Shown here: piece by piece, positions 54,415 through 64,000 of the stretch
How positions within the stretch are numbered: the first letter of the stretch is position 1
How the letters are laid out: each line of letters begins with the position of its first letter
Made by a program: the position numbers and the translations under genes
Source: Catonia carolina
Lineage: Eukaryota; Arthropoda; Insecta; Hemiptera; Achilidae
NCBI GenBank assembly: GCA_035578175.1
Contig: JAQMRL010000006.1
Location: forward strand, 65,580,001 to 65,644,000
Direction: 5' to 3'
DNA length: 64,000 bases
The notes under the pieces: model-generated
The model's database searches: none
What the model was told of the DNA's origin: nothing
The model's input: the letters and a program-made list of their open reading frames with translations, nothing else

Positions 54415-55230
54415 TCAATACTTTTTTGTGTGCTTAATCCAAATATAACTTTAATTTTACCATAAAATTAGTAAATTCATTTTTTTTATAATCTACTGAT
54501 ACAACCTCACTTGTATTAATTTTAATTTTGCCGTTTTATTTCCCTTTTTTTACCAAATAAATGAACACAACCAAATTAATATTGTCGGTATGTTTACAAA
54601 TTGTACTAATTTTAATAAATAAATATATTTATTTGAGATTTACAAAATTTCAAATTCACCTATTACATGATCACACCCTGTCACATTGGTTTGTGTACTG
54701 AAAATTAACCTTAATTAAATGGTGACCTTTTAAACTTAATTAAATTAACCTTAAATTAAAATTAACCTTAATTAAAGTAAATGGTGAGTAGGTTATCCGT
54801 TATTATACACAGTTATAAATGCACTTAACAACCGATAACCTACTTGTAAGGTTATTTGTTACTAAATGCAGTTTTACTGGCTAATTTTTAAATAAAAATT
54901 AATCCTAAAGGTTATTAGTCGCTATTTGCGGTTTTAAATGAAAGATTATATGTTAGTTTACGCAATTAATATTTGACACAGCTTGTAATGTCGCAACATA
55001 TTTTAACAGGTTACAGAACAGTTGGTTAGAAAGTTTGTAATCATACAAATGTTTAGATATACATCTTTGATCAATCTGTAAAATTAATTTAAGTAAAATT
55101 TTAATTTGTACTGATATGGTGAGGTTATATCGGTACATGAAAGAAACGGGATGATAATTAATTCTACAGTGGTTTGTGGGCAAAAATTAGTTCATATTTT
55201 GATTCAGCGCACATAAAAGTAGTGATTTTA
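54415..55230. mobile_element. Relict foldback-family element with one 76-bp-type unit
   Basis: The left side has TCAATACTTTTTTGTGTGCT and ACAACCTCACTT. The right side has GAGGTTATATCGG, CTACAGTGGTTTGTGGGC and GATTCAGCGCACATAAAAG. These are diverged versions of the arm landmarks at 10690-10830 and 16870-16970. In the centre, 54788-54845, GTAGGTTATCCGTTATTA... and ACAACCGATAACCTAC form a single unit. It is old and non-coding. Confidence 0.75.
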
Positions 55231-55416
55231 ATAATAAATTGTGTGAGTCGATGACAAGCTTTGCTTCTCTTAATTACGTGAGGCCATGTTAGGTTACAGT
55301 GTATAATTGTCCACTACCACATAACATTGTGTAAAGAATGCTGTTACATTGCTATATTTATATTGATTGACAAAACTATGTCAGGAATGTTTCTGTAGCC
55401 CATACCTCCAAATGTT

Positions 55417-55811
55417 GTTGTTGTTTAGGTCATCAGCCGAAAAGCTGGTTTGAACCCGTAGAGGTTTTACTAAGTAAAGCAAGGAGTGAGGTGGTTTACC
55501 ATTGCCTTCCTCACAGAGTGGAAAAGTACGCTTATCAGCATGCCGAGCGCTCTGAAAAGCACATATTTTCAACTCTGCAAATGACACCTTCACTTCATTC
55601 ACCACAGGGTCTGGCTGTATAATGAAATTCATTACTTTCAGAGGAGATAACTCTGATTAGTGTCTTTTACACCTCTACCTCTTCTGTTCTTAAATGATTC
55701 AGTCATTTAATTGGCTGACCATGAGATAAGAAACAGAACTATTTTTTTTAGCCCCGCACGGAACAGATTGAGTGTAAATAATTTGACACTCCTCCTGTCT
55801 GTTATGGGCAT
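55417..55811 (-). mobile_element. SINE-like family S, copy 6
   Basis: It has the exact 11-bp duplication CTCCAAATGTT (55406-55416 and 55812-55822). On the minus strand it ends with the GACCTAAACAACAACA tail. Confidence 0.9.
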
Positions 55812-56094
55812 CTCCAAATGTTATGAACACATATTAATTGTGTGTAATTTTTCATGAATTTTAATTATTTGTTTATAACAGGCTAAAATAGAAGAAAGTT
55901 ATCAACATACACAGGATTCCTTCAACTAGACTTTTGTGCTTGCTTCCTGAAAATCATCGAAAGAGCTACTCTTTGTGATCCAGTGAACCAATTTTCAGGA
56001 AAATTTGTCTTAACAAATTCTGGCAGTACGTATTATTATTTTACTGAAATTATTTATATATCTTAACTCATGATTTATATTTTAGAAGAAGCTA

Positions 56095-56692
56095 ACGGGT
56101 GTTTTATTAAGGACGCAACCCTGATTATAAGAAGATAGAAGTAATACATCGGTAAATTTTCTTTCCCCCAATTGGTATGTTGGAAACAGTGTACTCAAGG
56201 CCAACTACCTAAGACAGTTAAAATGTTCCAGTCAAGCATTAGTGCGGTGACAGCAGTCGTTTCGTTATATTGTCAGCAATGGTTTTTTCCAAGGAAGAAT
56301 CTGGTGTTTTATTAAGGATGCAACCCTGATAGAAGATAAAAGTAATACAATGTTTTCATTGCATTTTGCTATTTGTAAAATAATAATTTAGATTAATTAA
56401 TAATTTGTAAAATACGGAAAATAAAAATATGCCGTAGATTGTGGCTTTTAATATAGGGTTGCGTTCTTAATTAAACACCCGGTTCTTTCTTGGAAAAAAC
56501 CATTGCTGACACAATATAACGAAACTACTGCTGTCACCACACTAATGCTTGACTGGAACATTTTATTAACTGTCTTAGGTAGTTGGTGTTGAGTACACTG
56601 TTGCCAACATACCGATCGGGGGACAGAAAATTTATCGATGTATTACTTCTATCTTCTTATAATCAGGGTTGCATCCTTAATAAAACACCCGT
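56095..56692. mobile_element. Palindromic MITE with a nested copy of its ends
   Basis: It is 598 bp with arms of about 205 bp starting ACGGGTGTTTTATTAAGGA. TA lies at 56093-56094 and 56693-56694. The loop (about 56307-56483) itself starts and ends with the same terminal motif (GGTGTTTTATTAAGGATGC and its inverted form). It therefore looks like a second, shorter element nested at the centre. Confidence 0.85.
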
Positions 56693-56789
56693 TATAAATT
56701 TTGGATGTATTGTAAAAGTGTGTTGTTGATTAGATATTTCTAAAGTAAATGAATGTCGTGGAAATTACATCAAGGAGTATTTATTATTA

Positions 56790-57500
56790 TTTGTCAAGGA
56801 TTAGGCTCAATCCCTTTTTCCGGCTTCCTTCTCATTTTAGGTCTTCCCAAGCCTCGCTTCTTTCTATGTTTATACGTCCATGCTTACACATGAAGTAAAT
56901 GTGCTGGCATGCAAAGTAAATGGTTGGACCGATTTTCTTATATATTCTTTACATATCACACAGTGACTGAAAATTTAGCATGGTGCGTACAACTCTTGTT
57001 ACATACTCTGTATAACCAGGTCCAACCTTTGACTCTTCGGAAAAATCTCATTTCAGCAGCCTGATACGAGATTCAATCGTGTGTAATGTCACTCGTGTTC
57101 ACTCCCCATGTTATCAGTGGTTACCATCTCTCTATATAACATTTCATTTGGGTGTCTTGCCTTGTTTTCTTTATTATTGTCTTGTGAATAGAACCGCATA
57201 TAGCACTGAATTTTGCGAATTTTTCACTCATATCATCATCTTTCTCATAGGAAATCCTGCATCCTTAATATGTAAAAATCTCTAATTTGTTCTATAGTTC
57301 AGTTTCGATGTATAATACATATTTGACCGAACCATCTTCCCTTGAATGCCATAATCTTTGGTTTTTGCAACGATATTCTCATGCCAAACTGCGCTACTGT
57401 TGGCAACTTATAAATGGCATATTGAAGCCTGTCTTCTGTGTTAAAAATAATAACTCGTCGGCATACAGCTATGAATGTAGGATTACATTCATCAGTAGTG
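56790..57500 (-). pseudogene. LINE RT C-terminal fragment
   Basis: The minus strand shows YADE at the catalytic box (about 57465). After a frame change EDRLQYAIYKL, MRISLQKPKIMAFKGR, ISYEKDDDMSEKFAKF, AAEMRFFRRVKGWT and RGLGRPKMRRKPEKG follow. This series is typical of a LINE RT family widespread in arthropods, ending in the GRP..+W motif. Frames are broken throughout. Confidence 0.68.
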
Positions 57501-57504
57501 TTCT

Positions 57505-58450
57505 GTAAACCGTTTTTTAAAAGATTGGTGGTTTTACCTATATATATTTCATTACATTCGTTGCTAAACAGAATATATTTGTGTGGCAAGTGGGACATCT
57601 CAGTTTTTGTAGCTGTGGATTTCGGTGGTGTGTTTTAATGGACACAGTGATAAGAGGCATTGTCAATTACTACAATAGACTTTGGTGTTAAATTTGGTAA
57701 CAATTTTTCTTCAATTAATTTTTTATAATTTTCAAAAATCATTTGAATTGGATAGTCTTCTGATCTGTTTTTCAATTTCCAAATTAAGCATATTTTGGGT
57801 ATGAAGCCCATCTTTCCCCCTTTAGTGACTATTATAAGTTATCTCCTTTGGTGAAAAGAACTTTTACCCCTGATTCACTGTCGTTATGAGCCTATCCTTT
57901 TTCTTGCAGTGGGTACGGTGAATGTACGTCTCGTCTGTGAAGACAATTGGTCGTCCTTTTTTCCTCAGGTTTAGAATAGTTCACGGATAATTAAATCGGC
58001 TGTAACTAATGTAATGCTGGTCCATTAAAACTGATCGAATATTGTTAAAGTTTTGCGATTAAGAATATTTTTAATGTTTTTCCTGCTGGAAAATTTTATC
58101 TTTCATCAATACTGCATGTACTTTTTGAATAATCTGTTCAACCTTTGTCAATTAATTAAAAATTATCTACAACTCTTAAGTATTACTTGGACATCAAATG
58201 AATCTAGGTTTTTGAAAATGCTCTGTCGTTACCATTTTTTCTCCGGTGTTTCAAAAGATGTCGATGATTCTTCTCACCTTTTTCCTTCAACTGTAAAACT
58301 AGCTTTTTTCTTTATTCGTCTCCCTGTTATATATGATGCTCCAGTGGCTGTTGAAACATGATCAATGTTCTTGGGGTCAATAACAAATTTGTCAGCAGTT
58401 GCGTTATCTGTGATAAATTTTAAGACATTGCAACAATTTTTCGAGCCTGA
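57505..58450 (-). pseudogene. DDE transposase (Tc1/IS630-like), degenerate
   Basis: The minus-strand fragments in order are an HTH-like VSTATGASYITGRRIKKK (about 58330), a linker with SSTSFETPEKKW, NLDSFDVQVILKSC and GRPIVFTDETYIHRTHCKKK (first Asp, about 57940). LLPNLTPKSIVVIDNASYH (second Asp, about 57670) and a C-terminal HKYILFSNECNEIYIGK close the series. The Glu expected last was not assigned. Multiple stops and shifts occur. A related N-terminal fragment lies at 25000-25281. Confidence 0.6.
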
Positions 58451-58779
58451 TTATTCAGTGTTTTACCGCTTATTGTCAACAGTTTACGAAAGTAAAAAAA
58501 AACAAAGTTCAATAACTAAAATAAATAAAATTTGTTGTGATGTCTCTAAGTCAGTTGAATATGTTTGCTATTGAACTTTACTATTACCATGAATTGTAAG
58601 CATGTCTAAGCCTTTTCTTGGAACAGGCTTGTTCACTATTGTAATTACAAAATGATTATGAATTGTAATGAAATTATAATTTAATTGTGAATTATTACAA
58701 AATGAATATTGTAATTGTTTAAAATAGAATTTATTTCAAGCTGCAGGATGTGTTATAAACATTTATTTTTGAATAATAA

Positions 58780-59034
58780 TATTGATTCACAGGCTACCTT
58801 CACAGAACCATGTAACAGACGATATCAAGCTTATCTGTCCATTTCTGATGTTGAGGGTCGTCTAGGACACGATCGTCTCTGGTAGTTTAATGCCCTCCTT
58901 TAACCGTTTAAACCATTTAAAAACTAATGTGCGTAATAAACATTCACTTCCAGACACTTTCTTTAACATTGCATGAGCTAGTGTCGTGGTTTTCCTAATT
59001 TCACAAGAAACTTGAGGTTAACTCATTGTTCCAT
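58780..59034 (-). pseudogene. mariner-like transposase N-terminal remnant
   Basis: The minus strand from the ATG at 59034 reads MEQ, stop, VNLKFLVKLGK. After a shift LAHAMLKKVSGSECLLRTLVF and KWFKRLKEG follow, matching the first HTH of mariner transposases (WFKRF.EG). The catalytic part is absent. Confidence 0.6.
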
Positions 59035-59243
59035 TTGTACCCTACATCTTTTCAATGAGACGCTAGGTAAGGACTTGAATGGGCGATTGGTACAGCGAGA
59101 CTGAGCGACATATAACTGTGCCTATCGAGCTCAGCGTCAGTGAAGCATCACCAGGCACAGACATGTTCAAACCTGCTGCAGTTTGCTGGCTATTTGCCGG
59201 TAGCAGCACCAGTCTGTTTATTCAATTGCCCCACCTCGTACTA

Positions 59244-60024
59244 CCGGGTGATTTTTTAGTCCTGTTACCCACTTGTTAATGTCTGGTAATTTTTTTCTAA
59301 GAAAGGGATATTTTGTTTTGTGACACTAAGTTGGTAGCCCTACTCAACCAGTTTGGATATGGCAGTGTGAGTTGATTCTCCTTGAGCTGTGTAAAATTTT
59401 GTGCCATTTCCGGTCGTCCTACGAACAGAATGTCTTTCATCCTAAAACAATCTCTTGTTTAAATCTGGAGGCTGAAGCTCTAGAACTAATCGTATGTGAT
59501 ACGGATAAAATTTCAATTTTTTAGCAGCTTTCTGAGCACTCGAACATGACAAATCAACATGCGAGGAAAGTTTTTGTAAACTTTTCTATGGAGAATTGAG
59601 CAATCTTGTTTTCACATTCTCTTAACGTCATCTGTCAAGAGAGTTGGTTGACCACTATGTTTTTTGCTGCAAACAATACCTGCCTCTAAAAATCAGTTAG
59701 TTAGCCTAGAAATTGACTAGAATAGAGTGGAGGAACACCAAAAAATTTAACTTGAAATGATTCTTTTACACTCGCATACGATTTTGTAGCAAAGTATTGT
59801 TCAAGAATGAAAACCCGTTGTTCTAGGGTAAAAGACATTCTGTTCGTAACACAACTGGAAACAGCACAAAATTTTACGCAACTCAAGGAGAATCAACTCA
59901 AACTGTCGTATCTATACCGGTTGAGTAGGGCTACCAACTTTGAGTCACAAAACAAAATATCCCTTTCTTAGAAAAAAATTACCGGACATTAACAATTGGG
60001 TAACAGGACTAAAAAATCACCCGG
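59244..60024 (-). mobile_element. DNA transposon with inverted copies of its 5' end at both termini
   Basis: The ends are CCGGGTGATTTTTTAGTCCT on both strands, with TA at 59242-59243 and 60025-60026. The arms run about 165-220 bp and include the start of the transposase gene. The true 3' end seems replaced by an inverted 5' end. Confidence 0.82.
59470..59886 (-). pseudogene. Transposase N-terminus (DUF4817-type)
   Basis: The minus strand has MSCVKFCAVSSCVTNR and then MSFTLEQRVFILEQYF and SYASVKESFQVKF, a DUF4817-like HTH found at the start of insect transposon proteins. In another frame SLQKLSSHVDLSCSSAQKAA and KKLKFYPYHIRLVLEL follow, the second HTH and the linker to the catalytic domain. 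The DDE domain is missing. The start at MSFTLEQ (59832) fits the family better than 59886. Confidence 0.65.
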
Positions 60025-60145
60025 TATTATACAGTTTGTAAGGGAGAGATAAATAGTTGTTACTGAACATATTTTGTATTTTAGAGTGAATTTAACAGTA
60101 CGTTAGGGACTCATAGTGAATAATAAACATTTTCAAACCCTTCTA

Positions 60146-60476
60146 CAGTCCAGCCTCTCTTAGTTTGCTCCTAATGTAAACAAATAATGACGTCACTGAG
60201 CATGCGCATTATATCAAAATGTGTACACGCTGATTAAAAAGTAACAAAAAAATACTTTCAAAAGTATTTAAATACAAAATATTTTTTTAAATGAAATTGT
60301 TAGGCCTACATCATAAATTATGACTGATTTTTTTAGTACTTTAAGTGCTTATAATTTAAAAAATAGTCAACTTAATAGAAATACGACTTCTGTAATGTCG
60401 CAGACTCTAGCGTGCACCCTGTAGTAGGTGGCTTTTGTTTGTTGACAGTAGGAGCAAACTAAGAACGGCTGAACTA
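60146..60476 (-). mobile_element. MITE family A, copy 4
   Basis: It is 331 bp with TA at 60144-60145 and 60477-60478 and the same ends as the other copies. It lies about 430 bp upstream of the first recognisable exon boundary of the zinc-finger gene, at a different position from the MITE in the pseudogene copy. Confidence 0.88.
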
Positions 60477-60908
60477 TACATGTTTTTGACATCCATGTAT
60501 TACTGGTGTAATAAGCAAGTTTTAATTAAAACATTGTTTCACAGAAAACATCACAAAATTTTTGTATTTCAAACTAACAAACTAATGTTTTGATCAGAAA
60601 TAACTTTTCATTGTTGTTGAAACTATTGGTTGAAACTTGAAAAACTTCATTCCAAAATAGAAAACGTGGTTTTTTGATGTAAGACTTTTATTAGAACGAA
60701 AATAAGGCGTTCCATTAAAATGTTTCTGTTGAATAGGTAACGTGTGGTATGACTCTTAGGAGAGGTATGATTCTGTGCAAGCTTGTTTTTTTTATTACTT
60801 ATGTACAGTGGTAAACATGGTTACTCACCATGAAAATTAATAGTTAAAATTGAACTTCTTGAATGGGACTGCTGACAAAATTATCCATGATCCATTGCAG
60901 CATCGTAG

Positions 60909-60979
60909 GTGAGTTTGTTATAAAATGTACGAAAACAATTTTTCGTTTTAATATGTGATCTATCTCTTTTTGTTTGTAG
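60909..60979 (+). other. Predicted 71-bp intron in the 5' UTR
   Basis: A donor GTAG|GTGAGTTTG and a pyrimidine-rich acceptor CTCTTTTTGTTTGTAG sit directly before the ATG. The acceptor is conserved in the pseudogene copy, where the donor is lost. The upstream exon and promoter are not identified. 60480-60908 is alignable with 41880-42550. Confidence 0.6.
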
Positions 60980-61999
60980 ATGGCTGATGAAAACACAGTT
61001 GAAGTAGACACTTCAAACGTACCCAGCTCAAGAGTCTGCGAGTCCTGTCAACAGGAGATCGTGCAAGGTGATGACGTAAATGAAATGATCTTTCTCTGTG
61101 CAGCATGTCAAACGAAATTACGTAAACAAAGGAAAGAATTATTCGTAGGAAAAGTTATACAGCTATACGAATCTTGTTTGATTTGTCTTAATATGTTCTA
61201 CAACAATCTCTCGTATGAAAAACATGATTGTACTTTAGAAGGTGTATTTGTATGTGATGGTTGTTGTAAAATATACCTTCAAAAGGAGAGTATTGCAAAA
61301 CATGTACATAAATGTCAAAAATTAATTTCAAAAATGAATAGTTCTGAAAGTAAAAATGACTGCATTACAGAATCAATATCTGAACTTAATTCGCAGAATT
61401 GTGAGGGTACTTCTGGGTTGAATAAAAGTAATAATGATGAAATTATGCCCAAATTAGCTTCTGGTAATATAGCTAAGTCAAAATTACCCAAAACGAGTTC
61501 ACCGTTTAGTTGTAGTATTTGTGAAAAGTGTTTCAGTAGAAATTATACCTTATCTATCCATTTACGTTTACATACTGGAAGGAAACCATGCAAGTGCAAG
61601 TATTGCAATAAAAAATTTACACACTCTTCTGGTTTAATAAGTCACTTGCGTATACATACTGGGGAGAAGCCTTATGAATGCAAACATTGCAATAAAAAAT
61701 TTGCTCAGTCAAATAGTTTAAAATCACACTTGCGAACACATACAGGGGAGAAACCGTTCAGCTGCGAATATTGCAATAAAAAGTTTGCAGATTCTTCTAC
61801 TTTAACTAATCACATGCGTACACATACAGGTGAGAAACCGTTCAATTGCAAACATTGCAATAAAAAGTTTACACAGTTAAATCATTTAAATACACACTTG
61901 CGAACACATACAGGGGAGAAACCGTTTAACTGCAAATATTGCAATAAAAAGTTTACACAGTCTTCTCATTTGAAAAGACACTTCTCTACGCATAGATAA
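60980..61999 (+). CDS. C2H2 zinc-finger protein, six fingers
   Basis: 339 residues. The N-terminal third has four CxxC pairs (Cys20/23, Cys40/43, then CLIC and CDGC) and a late HVHKC, so it is probably a zinc-binding module. It is not a textbook ZAD. A Ser/Asn-rich linker spans about residues 118-170. Six tandem C2H2 fingers with TGEKP linkers run from about 172 to 339, most with the repeated CNKKF core. A nuclear DNA-binding regulator is inferred from the family. The ATG follows a splice acceptor directly and is shared with the paralogue at 42612. AATAAA-like signals occur at about 62006 and 62022, so the mRNA probably ends soon after. No defects are visible. Confidence 0.88.
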   Translation: MADENTVEVDTSNVPSSRVCESCQQEIVQGDDVNEMIFLCAACQTKLRKQRKELFVGKVIQLYESCLICLNMFYNNLSYEKHDCTLEGVFVCDGCCKIYLQKESIAKHVHKCQKLISKMNSSESKNDCITESISELNSQNCEGTSGLNKSNNDEIMPKLASGNIAKSKLPKTSSPFSCSICEKCFSRNYTLSIHLRLHTGRKPCKCKYCNKKFTHSSGLISHLRIHTGEKPYECKHCNKKFAQSNSLKSHLRTHTGEKPFSCEYCNKKFADSSTLTNHMRTHTGEKPFNCKHCNKKFTQLNHLNTHLRTHTGEKPFNCKYCNKKFTQSSHLKRHFSTHR

Positions 62000-62068
62000 G
62001 AGTACAAATAAAATGTCTCAATAAACTGTTGGCTGAGTTTCGTTCATTTTGTTTTTGAAATACTGCTT

Positions 62069-63118
62069 CGAGGGTGAATCAAATATAAACGGAATTTTAA
62101 AAAATATATTTATTTAATGATATTATACACAATCTATACGTTTAACACTTCTCAATATAGTCTCCTGCTACACTCTTTTGCCACCGATTTAAAAGCTTGA
62201 ATATTCCTTGTTCATACAACGATTAAGGACAAGTTGTCAACCAATTGCGCACATGCTCCTGGACTTCTTCATTACTTTCAAATAGTTTTCCTTTAAATTG
62301 TATTACAACTAATACATTTATCCCACTGGTACTTCCACTGTTCGAAACATTTTTTTTAGTCATCTTTAGAATTGGCTGACAGCTCCTCCCTTTTTTTTCT
62401 TGACCATTTCAAAGATGTTAAATTGGTGTCCTTTAACGTCCGTTTTCATGCGTGGAAATAAGAAAAAGTCGTACAGGGGAATAAGGTGCGTGGGGCAGCA
62501 GAACCATGCCATTTTTAAAAGTCAAAAAATCTTTCACCGAGACGGCTGTGTGTAGATGCATTGTTGTGGTGGAAGAACCAGTGTCCTGTCTGCCACAAAT
62601 TGGATATTTTTTGACGAACACTGTTGCGCAATCTTCTAAAACTTCAAAATTGTCAGACGATGGTCTGAGAGCACACACTCTTGAATTTTTTAAACATTTT
62701 CGTCGATTTGGGCAGTTGATGGATGTCCAGAATAAGGGGTTGTCATAGAATGAGGGTTGTCATCAATCAACATGTCGTCATTTTTAAAACGAGAGAACCA
62801 CTGGTATACTTGAGATTTTCCCATAGTGTCATCTTTCTAAGCTGTTTTTAACATTAAAACAGTTTCAGCAGCACTTTTACCAAGTAGAAAACAAATTTTA
62901 ACAGCTACACGTCGTTCACTTAAACTTGCCATCATAAAAAACGAAACAAGGACAAAACAGCACTAGCAAAAACAATCACTGTGGATGAATATTTGAACTC
63001 GCAATGAGTTGCAATCACTGCACTGAACTCGCAATGAGTTGTGCTATACACTTCTGTGCGGCAGAAATGGGTACCGCCCACAGCAATGCTATTCCGGTTA
63101 CTTTTGGGTACCCCGTCG
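62069..63118 (-). mobile_element. mariner element with internal deletion
   Basis: The ends are CGAGGGTGAATCAAATATAA and CGACGGGGTACCCAAAAGTA (right end read on minus), loosely inverted. TA lies on the right (63119-63120) and TT on the left (62067-62068), presumably mutated. A tandem duplication of CTCGCAATGAGTTG lies at about 62998-63040 near the 5' end. Confidence 0.8.
62150..62932 (-). pseudogene. mariner transposase, degenerate
   Basis: The minus strand starts MASLSERRVAVKICFLLGKS at 62932. MGKSQVYQWFSRFKNDD, a first HTH, follows, then SGHPSTAQIDEN and SDHRLTI. A deletion then joins to HTAVSVKDFLTFKN, PHAPYSP and FFLFPRMKTDVKG. The first catalytic Asp region is lost, the second motif is damaged, and the third Asp is not preserved (YSPVRLF). 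It is a third mariner lineage in this window. Confidence 0.78.
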
Positions 63119-63120
63119 TA

Positions 63121-64000
63121 TAAAATATACAAATTTCAACTAATTTTTATAAAAGTTTCTCGATGTATCTTCCTTGTTAATTACAAGTAGTTGTATAAAG
63201 GTGACCAACTACGGTGGCATGTGGGCCGCACATGCGCAGTAAGTAGATCCCCCACCACGGCGCCGTAGCCTGTCGACTAAAGATACAGGCTGCCTCTAAA
63301 ATAGTACTCATTACTCATTTTGTTGTGTACGTGTGGTTATCGTTTTAACATTGTGTCGCTGTCGAAAGCCGATTAGTTACGTGCGCACAAAATTAGGGGG
63401 AGAATGTCTGCAATTCAATTTGGGGTAATAGGCAATAAGTTTTTTTTCTAAATGATGTACCCATACGTTTTGACAGGCCCAAAAGCGAGGGACGTCATAC
63501 CCTCATCCTGTTATATTTACTATACGGTTCTTTTTGTTAAAATGTCAAACAACTGATATTGTGCAATTGTAGTTGATTTCTAAAATTTGACGTATGTTTC
63601 GTATAAAATTCACAACTATTAAAATTGATTCAGCTTCTTGGAATATTAACAGGAAGTAGACACCAGACATGATGATCTATCTCTGACTTCCCTTCAAAAA
63701 GTGATTTTTTTTAAGCTCGTTTATTATTTCTCTTTCTGTCATACATACATCAAATTACAGATAAAATTTTATATTTTATAACAAAATAATAAAACGCGTA
63801 TTATGTAATCCTGGAAAAGAAGTTAAGGCCTATATTAGCCTACGTGATACGCAAAAAATGCGATGAGATTTAAACGTCTAACTTTGTACGAGCGTATCTT
63901 ATATAAATATCAGAGTATAATAATAACATTTTTAGTGTAATAAAATAAGATCCATTAGGAAGCGAAAGTAATATTTTCAGAATTTTTTGATGAAAAATGA
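63121..64000. other. No gene seen
   Basis: A GC-richer segment at 63205-63300 contains GGTGGCATGTGGGCCGCACATG and CACGGCGCCGTAG, both dyad-rich. It may be one end of an element running on or truncated. The rest is AT-rich. Confidence 0.4.

Noticed and set aside
57299..57598. GIY-YIG-like reading of EIYIGKT on the minus strand
   Set aside because: The flanking residues fit the C-terminus of a DDE transposase followed by a LINE RT fragment, and no other GIY-YIG motif is present.

Overview
The window looks like a transposon-dominated stretch of an insect (arthropod) nuclear genome. It is AT-rich and holds no bacterial-type operons. It does hold a Jockey-type LINE with three zinc knuckles, mariner/Tc1 elements with TA target duplications, piggyBac-type MITEs in TTAA, a hAT MITE, LTR elements whose primer-binding sites match the insect tRNA-Lys(CTT) 3' end, and short-intron C2H2 zinc-finger genes. 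A hemimetabolous insect is plausible, but the sequence does not fix the species. Only one host-type gene looks intact, the six-finger C2H2 gene at about 60.9-62.0 kb. An older copy at 42.6-44.3 kb is a pseudogene.

Layout. 0-2.4 kb: short-LTR gypsy-like element with a MITE in its 5' LTR. 2.4-3.7 kb: LINE endonuclease fragment split by a tRNA-derived SINE. 3.7-22.3 kb: one copy of a segmental duplication (partner 46.1-53.6 kb), expanded by nested insertions. These are a 341-bp MITE, a TA-flanked MITE split by a gypsy-like element that itself carries an RNase H LINE, a 6.4-kb foldback element carrying a full-length Jockey LINE, and two further LINEs that each carry a DNA transposon. 22.3-25.8 kb: foldback element with a piggyBac MITE, a SINE-like retroposon and a DDE transposase fragment. 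25.8-40.5 kb: two nearly identical inverted arms of about 2.5 kb around a 9.7-kb spacer of LINE fragments, a probable solo LTR and SINE pieces. 41-45 kb: zinc-finger pseudogene invaded by a repeat (family R). 46.1-53.6 kb: second copy of the segmental duplication, with a near-intact mariner, a rearranged mariner and two SINE-like copies. 53.6-60 kb: piggyBac MITE, relict of the foldback family, palindromic MITE, LINE and transposase remnants. 60-64 kb: MITE, intact zinc-finger gene, degenerate mariner.

The most unusual item is the foldback element at 10.6-17.0 kb. It has long inverted repeats, an array of 76-bp units that switches orientation, an 8-bp target duplication confirmed by an empty paralogous site, and an intact LINE (ORF1/ORF2 overlapping in TAATG) inside the array. 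Several elements also show one end replaced or extended by an inverted copy of an end. The paired copies let most insertions be dated relative to each other and checked against empty sites. Coding starts were set at ATG codons where the longest open frame began at TTG or GTG.
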